Origin: Spirochaetaceae bacterium
GTDB lineage: Bacteria > Spirochaetota > Spirochaetia > Treponematales > Breznakiellaceae
Assembly (NCBI GenBank): GCA_031255395.1
Contig: JAIRSQ010000167.1
Span: 1-13,608, forward strand
DNA: 13,608 nt
Direction of reading: 5' to 3'
Part shown: positions 9,458 through 13,608 of the stretch, piece after piece
How positions within the stretch are numbered: the stretch's first letter is position 1
Layout: each line of letters starts with the position of its first letter
The notes under the pieces: model-generated
Told to the model about the DNA's origin: nothing
The model's input: only the letters and a program-made list of their open reading frames with translations
Databases searched by the model: none
Translations under genes and position numbers: made by a program

Positions 9458-11655
9458 TATCTGTTATTGTTTGTCTGTCTGCCCAACTGTTCGAGCGAAT
9501 CTGAAAGGCGTTCCATACGGGTATAAGCCCCTTCAAGCTCGCCGTACTGAACCTTGAGCGTCTGTTCTTTGGCTTCCAACTGGCGGTCCAGCGTTTCAAT
9601 GCGGCGGCTGTTGGAGTCAATGCGGGAGTCTATGCCTGCCGTTTTCGCGGCAATGACACCGCCGAGTCCCGAATACGGCTGGACGGTCTGATTCAGCGCG
9701 TAAGCGAGGCCCGTGTCGATAATCAGGTCGCCGTCGCTGTCTCTGCCGAAAATTTGGCGCAGTTCGCCCATCCTTGTTTTTAACGCCTCGTCAAAGGCCG
9801 GCTCGTCTATTTCCAGATAGCCACGCATCTTTGAAGGATCGTAGCCGCCGCCGCGCCGCGCGTCAGTCATGATGCCAAATGACGACAGCAGAAGTTCCCG
9901 CCCGTTTGAATCCGCGTAAGGCGAGGTTACGATTTGCTGTAGCCTGCCACGCAGACGCACTAAATCGCCGTCTGTTGAAAACGCGCCCAGCCTGCCGCGC
10001 AGTTCTTCCTGTTCTTCGGCGGAAAGGTAAGAGAGTTCCCTTATTACGCTTTCATCGTTGCGTGTCAGCACGTTAAGTTCCGCCATCAACTGGTTGTAGC
10101 TGCCTACAAATGTTATTACGGCGTCTTTTACTGCCTCCGAATCGGTTTCCACGTCAAGGCTGACTGGCGTTTCGCTCGCCGCCCGGACATTGAGCGTAAG
10201 GCCGGGCACAAGGTCGTCTATCTTGTTCGACGGACGGCTTATCTCGATGCCGTCTATAAGGATAACAGCGTCCCGCGCCTCTGAGACAGGATTCAACGGC
10301 TTAACGCCGCCCGTGACGCTGTCCGGCGGGGACGGGTCAAATAGCTGGATGTTTCGTATTGAAACGGAACTGCGCGTGTTGTCATTGTTGATGTTAATGC
10401 CCGTAACGTTTCTGCCTTCGGCCAGTCTGTAAAGCTGGTACTGGTTTGACGAAAAACCCGTCCCGTCGTTTATCGGCGGCAACGCGACGCTGGTTCCGTC
10501 GCTGAATTCCAAGCTGAGTACGGCGAGATTATCGGCACGAGACGGCTCTGTCGGCAACGCCGGAGCGGTGGCTGGCTGAGGAGCGGCAGGCGGAGCTTCG
10601 GCAACGGCGGCCTCCGGTTCCGGCACGGAAACGTCCGTGCCGTCCGGAGCGACGCCGTCCAGACGCTGCCGCTGGATAACGTATTTCCCGTCCACAATAA
10701 CGCTGTTCCCGTCCGACGCGATGGCAGGTATCGCGGGCTGCGGCGGGAAGCCGCTGTTGGCAGATGCAACCTCTTGGGCAGCATCTTCGCCGGACGACGC
10801 GGCAACGGTATCTTCGGCGGCAGGCGCGGCGGCAACGGACAGAGCCGCAGGTCCGGCCGGGACAACAGCGGTCTCAAATCGCAGGATCATAGTGCGAGTC
10901 GGCGTAACGTCGCCTAGCGACACGCTCGCGTTGGACATCGGCGGCGCAGTCAGGCCGTCGCCTGAGACAGCTTCGATTACGGAAGAACCGCCGCGCGCGG
11001 CCACCGCCTTGATGTTGACGGTTTTAGGCTCCGCCGCTCCTTGCCGTTCTACGATGCCGGTATCAAGCGCCAGCTTCAGCGCGTCGCCGGAAAACGAAAG
11101 GCGGTTCTCTGCTCCCGTAACAAGCGATTCCAGCAACAGGGATTTTTGTCCCTTACGCACTGCGACCGTGCCAGCCTTAAGGCTGTCCTGTCCCCCTCTG
11201 TTCACGGCGTCCACAAATTCCTGCAAACTGCCGCCCCTAAACTTTATCGAAACGTCAAATTGCCCCGTAGAAAAGGCGTAGTTTCCTTCCGGCACGCGAA
11301 AATCGTTGTCCAGCGGTTTTGAAAGGAAGCGATCGGCGCTCGCTGTCCGCTTTACAACAAATTCGTGACGCTGGGAGTCGGCCTCGCGCGACACAGCCGC
11401 GCCCAGCACGGCCTCGTTGCCAGATACGGCGGATTTGTCGTTAAACGGATTCTGGTAAGAGTACAGTAGCCGGACGCTTTCCTGCAACCGAGTTATGCGC
11501 CGCCCCAAGTCCTGCCAGTTTGTTTTTTGCGAGGCAAGAGCCTCATTGGTTCGTTCTATGCGTTCTTTCGGCAGGCGTTCTACCCGCATGAGGCCTTCTA
11601 CAATTTTTTCCGTGTCAAACCGGCTTTTTATTCCGGGTACAGATATATCGGGCAT
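9457..11655 (-). CDS. fliD: Flagellar filament cap protein FliD (HAP2)
   Basis: A 732-residue protein. The N-terminus MPDISVPGIKSRFDTEKIVE followed by VERLPKERIERTNEAL (26-40) and KTNWQDLGRRITRLQESV is the FliD_N coiled-coil region. The C-terminal part contains VILIDGIEISRPSNKIDDLV (464-483), SYNQLMAEL and GYLEIDEPAFDEAL. It ends in a long coiled coil (about 675-725), as in FliD_C. FliD caps the growing filament and folds flagellins, here in the periplasm. The protein is longer than most FliD because the middle holds an Ala/Pro-rich section (about 264-372). A beta-rich stretch follows at about 373-440 (LEFSDGTSVALPP..NITGIN-like). The start follows AAGGAG with only 3 nt spacing. The gene lies 24 nt after flaG and is probably co-transcribed. 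Confidence 0.93.
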   Translation of the reverse strand: MPDISVPGIKSRFDTEKIVEGLMRVERLPKERIERTNEALASQKTNWQDLGRRITRLQESVRLLYSYQNPFNDKSAVSGNEAVLGAAVSREADSQRHEFVVKRTASADRFLSKPLDNDFRVPEGNYAFSTGQFDVSIKFRGGSLQEFVDAVNRGGQDSLKAGTVAVRKGQKSLLLESLVTGAENRLSFSGDALKLALDTGIVERQGAAEPKTVNIKAVAARGGSSVIEAVSGDGLTAPPMSNASVSLGDVTPTRTMILRFETAVVPAGPAALSVAAAPAAEDTVAASSGEDAAQEVASANSGFPPQPAIPAIASDGNSVIVDGKYVIQRQRLDGVAPDGTDVSVPEPEAAVAEAPPAAPQPATAPALPTEPSRADNLAVLSLEFSDGTSVALPPINDGTGFSSNQYQLYRLAEGRNVTGININNDNTRSSVSIRNIQLFDPSPPDSVTGGVKPLNPVSEARDAVILIDGIEISRPSNKIDDLVPGLTLNVRAASETPVSLDVETDSEAVKDAVITFVGSYNQLMAELNVLTRNDESVIRELSYLSAEEQEELRGRLGAFSTDGDLVRLRGRLQQIVTSPYADSNGRELLLSSFGIMTDARRGGGYDPSKMRGYLEIDEPAFDEALKTRMGELRQIFGRDSDGDLIIDTGLAYALNQTVQPYSGLGGVIAAKTAGIDSRIDSNSRRIETLDRQLEAKEQTLKVQYGELEGAYTRMERLSDSLEQLGRQTNNNR
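10540..10866 (-). other. Ala/Pro-rich low-complexity segment inside fliD
   Basis: This codes for residues about 264-372 of FliD, dominated by Ala, Pro, Ser, Glu and Val. Examples are AGPAALSVAAAPAAED and PEPEAAVAEAPPAAPQPATA. A non-repetitive island, DGNSVIVDGKYVIQRQRLDG (315-334), interrupts it. The DNA is GC-rich and stays in frame. It looks like two flexible linkers flanking a small beta element. It may be variable between strains. Confidence 0.7.
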
Positions 11656-11679
11656 ACTCTCCTTGCGGACGCCTGCCGG

Positions 11680-12060
11680 CTAAACTTTCTCGTCAAACAG
11701 GAAGCCTATGGCATCTTCAATCTTGTTGTGAAGCCGCCTGAGTTCTTCCGGCGGCAGTACTTTTATCACTTTGTCGGTATCAGGGTCGATCACGTTGACT
11801 GTTATCTCTGAAGATTTATAATCAATGACAAACCGCAGTTCTTTGTTGAACGCGAGACTTATTCTTTCAAGATTTGCTATTTCCGATTTTAGATCTGTCT
11901 TGTCTTTTCCGGATTCGCCCGCGCCGAGAAATGACGCTTCAGCGTCCCTGTCGCTCCCGCCGAAAATCGGGCTTGCGTTCTCAGAACCGCGACCGCGCCG
12001 TCCGTCCGGAATGAACGGCCGTAAATATCCGGTTTCCGCTATATTTGTCATGGTGTTCAT
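11680..12060 (-). CDS. flaG: FlaG family flagellar protein
   Basis: A 126-residue protein whose C-terminal half matches the FlaG family. LRFVIDYKSSEITVNVID (75-92) is followed by the hallmark DTDKVIKVLPPEELRRL (94-110) and AIGFLFDEKV at the end. The first 50 residues are charged and Gly-rich and probably disordered. FlaG proteins influence filament length and are usually encoded next to fliD; the exact biochemical role is unsettled. A near-perfect AGGAGGT lies 6 nt before the ATG. The stop is 24 nt before the fliD start, so the two form a unit. A hairpin terminator separates it from the flagellin gene upstream, so its own promoter or read-through must supply transcription. Confidence 0.92.
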   Translation of the reverse strand: MNTMTNIAETGYLRPFIPDGRRGRGSENASPIFGGSDRDAEASFLGAGESGKDKTDLKSEIANLERISLAFNKELRFVIDYKSSEITVNVIDPDTDKVIKVLPPEELRRLHNKIEDAIGFLFDEKV

Positions 12061-12085
12061 AAAAATACCTCCTATGCATGAAAGA

Positions 12086-12120
12086 GAAAGACGGGGAGGC
12101 GCGCGAACCTCCCCATCTTT
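12086..12120 (-). terminator. Intrinsic terminator after the complete flagellin gene
   Basis: GGGGAGG (12093-12099) pairs with CCTCCCC (12108-12114) around an 8-nt loop. Read on the minus strand, the stem is followed by GTCTTTCTCTTTC, a pyrimidine- and T-rich tail. This fits a moderately strong Rho-independent terminator for flaB, with attenuated read-through into flaG possible because the tail is interrupted by C. Confidence 0.7.
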
Positions 12121-12181
12121 TAAAAACAGTGTTAAAAGACAACGTCCAGAAGTCTCTTACACTAAGCCGTGTCCGGAGCGC

Positions 12182-13036
12182 TTATCCCAAAAGCTGAAGA
12201 ACCGACTGGTTCCTGATGTTTGCCTGGGCGAGCATTGCGACGCCGGCCTGCGAAAGAATCTGATCCCTTGTGTACTGGACCATGCCCGACGCCATATCCT
12301 CGTCGCGTATGCGCGATTCGGCCGCCTGAAGATTTTCCGCTGCCGTAGCCACGCCTATCGCCGCAGTTTCAAAGCGGTTTTGGTAAGCTCCAAGGTCGGC
12401 GCGTTGCTTGGACACGATTTTTAGCGCGTTGTCCAAGTCTCCGATAGCCTTGTTCGCCAATTCGGGACTGGCAAGGCTGATCCTTGCGTCCTCCCCCTGT
12501 CCGCCTTCCAAGCCGAGTGCCTGGGCCGTCATCGTGCCGATGAAAATCTGCTTGTTCTGGTCCATGTTGGCACCGACCTGCAACTGCATTACCGCGCCTC
12601 CCGCGCTATCCATGGCAAACGCGCCGGTAAGCATATTCATGCCATTAAACTGCGCGTGGCTCGCAATCCGGTTGATTTCGTCCACAAGCTGTGAAACTTC
12701 AACCTGAATCTGCATACGATCTTCGTCGGTGTAGATGCCGTTAGCCGACTGTACGGCCAGTTCCCTCATGCGGTGCAGAATATCCTGTCCCTCCTGAAGA
12801 TAACCCTCCGTCGTCTGAATGAATGATACGCCGTTCTGGATGTTACGTTCGGCTTGGTTAAGCCCCCTGATCTGGCTTCTCATTTTTTCGGAAACGGCAA
12901 GGCCGGATGCGTCATCGCCGGCGCGGTTTATACGCAGTCCCGAACTGAGCTTTTCCATGGCCCTCGTCGTATCGGCCTGGGTAATCCCAAGCTGGCGGTT
13001 GGCAAACATGGCGCTCAAATTGTGATTTATAACCAT
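12182..13036 (-). CDS. flaB: Flagellin, FlaB-type periplasmic flagellar filament core protein
   Basis: A 284-residue flagellin of the length usual for treponemal FlaB. The N-terminal D0/D1 region runs from [17 protein letters not shown] through [20 protein letters not shown]. The C-terminal D1/D0 region runs from [16 protein letters not shown] through [26 protein letters not shown]. The short middle lacks the variable outer domains of external flagella, as expected for filaments inside the periplasm. No signal peptide is present; export is by the flagellar type III route. The ATG at 13036 was chosen because the conserved FlaB N-terminus starts there and GGAGGG lies 5-6 nt upstream. The frame is open for 44 more codons, but that part has no flagellin character. 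Position between another flaB and flaG-fliD suggests the flaB3 paralogue. Confidence 0.95.
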   Translation of the reverse strand: MVINHNLSAMFANRQLGITQADTTRAMEKLSSGLRINRAGDDASGLAVSEKMRSQIRGLNQAERNIQNGVSFIQTTEGYLQEGQDILHRMRELAVQSANGIYTDEDRMQIQVEVSQLVDEINRIASHAQFNGMNMLTGAFAMDSAGGAVMQLQVGANMDQNKQIFIGTMTAQALGLEGGQGEDARISLASPELANKAIGDLDNALKIVSKQRADLGAYQNRFETAAIGVATAAENLQAAESRIRDEDMASGMVQYTRDQILSQAGVAMLAQANIRNQSVLQLLG

Positions 13037-13040
13037 ATAA

Positions 13041-13080
13041 CCCTCCATAGTGTTGGTGATCCCGGCTATCCGTAGCCAAG
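13041..13080 (-). promoter_or_regulatory. flaB leader: GGA-loop hairpin plus GGA in the ribosome binding site (CsrA-like sites)
   Basis: On the minus-strand transcript, GGCTA-CGGA-TAGCC (13064-13077) forms a perfect 5-bp hairpin that extends to 8 bp with two G-U pairs (13061-13080). Its loop presents ACGGA, an ANGGA motif. About 25 nt downstream, ATGGA (13044-13048) overlaps the Shine-Dalgarno GGAGGG. One GGA in a hairpin loop and another covering the ribosome binding site is the classic arrangement for translational repression by CsrA. No csrA or fliW gene is in the window. Confidence 0.45.
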
Positions 13081-13232
13081 ACTGTACACGCCCGGCAACA
13101 GGAAAGGCGTTCGCGCCGCCCATGCCCGCCGCCGCAAGCGGAACATCAGAGTAGTCATCCGCCGGCATTTGCGCCGTCCGGTTTAACTATTCTGACGTAT
13201 CCGCCGTGAAGCCCAACGAAGGGTGTTTGTCA

Positions 13233-13279
13233 ATTATCAGTCCCTATTACAGGTTATACTATTATTTATTATTATTCAA
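13233..13279 (-). promoter_or_regulatory. AT-rich probable promoter region of flaB
   Basis: The gene-free stretch 13037-13424 (388 nt) holds the leader hairpin, this AT-rich island and two hairpins of the upstream flagellin. The island reads TTGAAT (13274-13279), 15 nt, TATAAC (13253-13258), then ACTGATAA (13235-13242). The last resembles the sigma-28 -10 box GCCGATAA, but no good TAAA lies 15 nt before it. None of these is a clean match, so the sigma factor cannot be assigned. Either choice implies a leader of roughly 190-210 nt. The part between 13081 and 13232 shows nothing else recognisable. Confidence 0.35.
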
Positions 13280-13330
13280 GCCTTCGATCGCGGCGAATGC
13301 TGCCCATGCTTTGGCGACGCTCCCTAAACG

Positions 13331-13364
13331 CAAAAAGCCGGCCCCGAAATTCGCGGACGGCTTA
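13331..13364 (-). terminator. Intrinsic terminator downstream of the upstream flagellin
   Basis: AAGCCG (13335-13340) pairs with CGGCTT (13358-13363), with additional pairing possible inside (around CGAAATTCG). On the minus strand the stem runs directly into CTTTTTG, a good U-tract. It lies 61 nt past the stop codon of the partial flagellin, upstream of the flaB promoter region. Confidence 0.65.
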
Positions 13365-13374
13365 GCGTAACAAG

Positions 13375-13407
13375 GGGCGCGGAACAGGCTTGCCAGGCTC
13401 CGCGCCC
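13375..13407 (-). terminator. Strong GC-rich hairpin after the upstream flagellin stop
   Basis: GGGCGCGGA (13375-13383) pairs perfectly with TCCGCGCCC (13399-13407), a 9-bp stem with a 15-nt loop, 17 nt after the flagellin stop codon. Only a weak CTTGTTA follows on the minus strand. It may be a first, Rho-type or processing hairpin in tandem with the U-tract terminator just beyond. Confidence 0.55.
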
Positions 13408-13424
13408 ACCGATTTCGCTCCTTT

Positions 13425-13608
13425 TTACTGTAGCAGTTGCAGTACCGATGTCGCCCGCTGGTTGGCCTGCGCCAGCATCGCGGTACCGGACTGGCTCAGT
13501 ATCTGCTCGGTAACAAACTTGACCATCTCATTGGCCATGTTTGTGTCGCGAATGCGTGACTCAGAGGCTTGCAGGTTTTCCGCTCCGATGTCTATGCCAC
13601 GGATAGCG
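13425..13608 (-). CDS. flaB: Second flagellin (FlaB-type), C-terminal part only
   Basis: The minus-strand frame from the window edge to the TAA at 13425-13427 gives 60 residues of a flagellin C-terminus: [13 protein letters not shown], then [20 protein letters not shown], then [13 protein letters not shown]. Counted by eye over 58 aligned positions it shares about 37 identities with the C-terminus of the complete flagellin next to it, so it is a paralogue rather than a recent copy. It is a core subunit of the periplasmic filament. Gene order suggests flaB1. The 5' part lies outside the window, so length and start cannot be judged. Confidence 0.93.
   Translation of the reverse strand, partial: AIRGIDIGAENLQASESRIRDTNMANEMVKFVTEQILSQSGTAMLAQANQRATSVLQLLQ

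Noticed and set aside
10637..11281. Plus-strand open frame of 214 codons opposite fliD
   Set aside because: It is an antisense shadow of the GC-rich, Ala/Pro-rich part of fliD, with no recognisable motif or ribosome binding site.
11825..12424. Plus-strand open frame of 199 codons across flaG and the end of flaB
   Set aside because: It runs through a terminator hairpin and two confident genes on the other strand.
13037..13168. 44-codon in-frame extension of flaB as true N-terminus
   Set aside because: The conserved FlaB N-terminus begins at 13036 with a strong ribosome binding site, and flagellin D0 tolerates no such extension. Kept only as an observation about the leader.
13190..13232. TTGACA on the minus strand (near 13227-13232) as a flaB -35 box
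   Set aside because: The hexamer is perfect, but nothing resembling a -10 box lies 16-18 nt downstream.

Overview
The window comes from a spirochaete close to Treponema. The best evidence is its right half. It holds two tandem FlaB-type periplasmic-filament flagellins followed by flaG and fliD, and the complete flagellin begins with a FlaB-like N-terminus ([17 protein letters not shown]). From memory, this matches the flaB1-flaB3-(flaG)-fliD order of treponemes. Overall base composition is moderate to GC-rich. No mobile element, CRISPR array, rRNA or tRNA gene was recognised, and the gene content is mostly core housekeeping and motility.

Layout, left to right. (1) Positions 1-4908, plus strand: a tightly packed operon of the 3' end of dut (dUTPase), two LptF/LptG-family permeases, tgt (queuine tRNA-ribosyltransferase) and a secreted HEAT-repeat protein. 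Three of the four junctions are ATGA stop/start overlaps and the fourth gap is 9 nt. (2) A GC-rich stem-loop at 4977-4999 separates this operon from convergent genes. (3) Positions 5032-8297, minus strand: a large exported M16 zinc peptidase followed by a small periplasmic BOF (YgiW/YdeI-type OB-fold) protein. (4) Positions 8373-9434, plus strand: a fold-type III PLP amino-acid racemase, divergent from the peptidase. Its near-consensus sigma-70-type promoter places the predicted transcription start exactly on the GTG start codon. (5) Positions 9457-13608, minus strand: fliD, flaG, a complete flaB and the 3' end of a second flaB. Hairpin terminators lie after each flagellin. The complete flaB has a long structured leader with two CsrA-like GGA sites, one in a hairpin loop and one inside the Shine-Dalgarno sequence.

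How the genes work together. The minus-strand flagellar block supplies the filament subunits (two FlaB), the filament cap and assembly scaffold (FliD) and its partner FlaG. The plus-strand operon mixes nucleotide hygiene (Dut), tRNA modification (Tgt) and envelope lipid export (LptF/LptG); the substrate is uncertain because treponemes generally lack classical LPS. The M16 peptidase and BOF protein are both exported and probably co-transcribed.

I found no clearly new multi-gene system. The most interesting signals are regulatory (the flaB leader and the possibly leaderless racemase mRNA) and structural (a long Ala/Pro-rich insertion with an embedded island in FliD). All functional calls rest on reading motifs by eye; no database search was possible.
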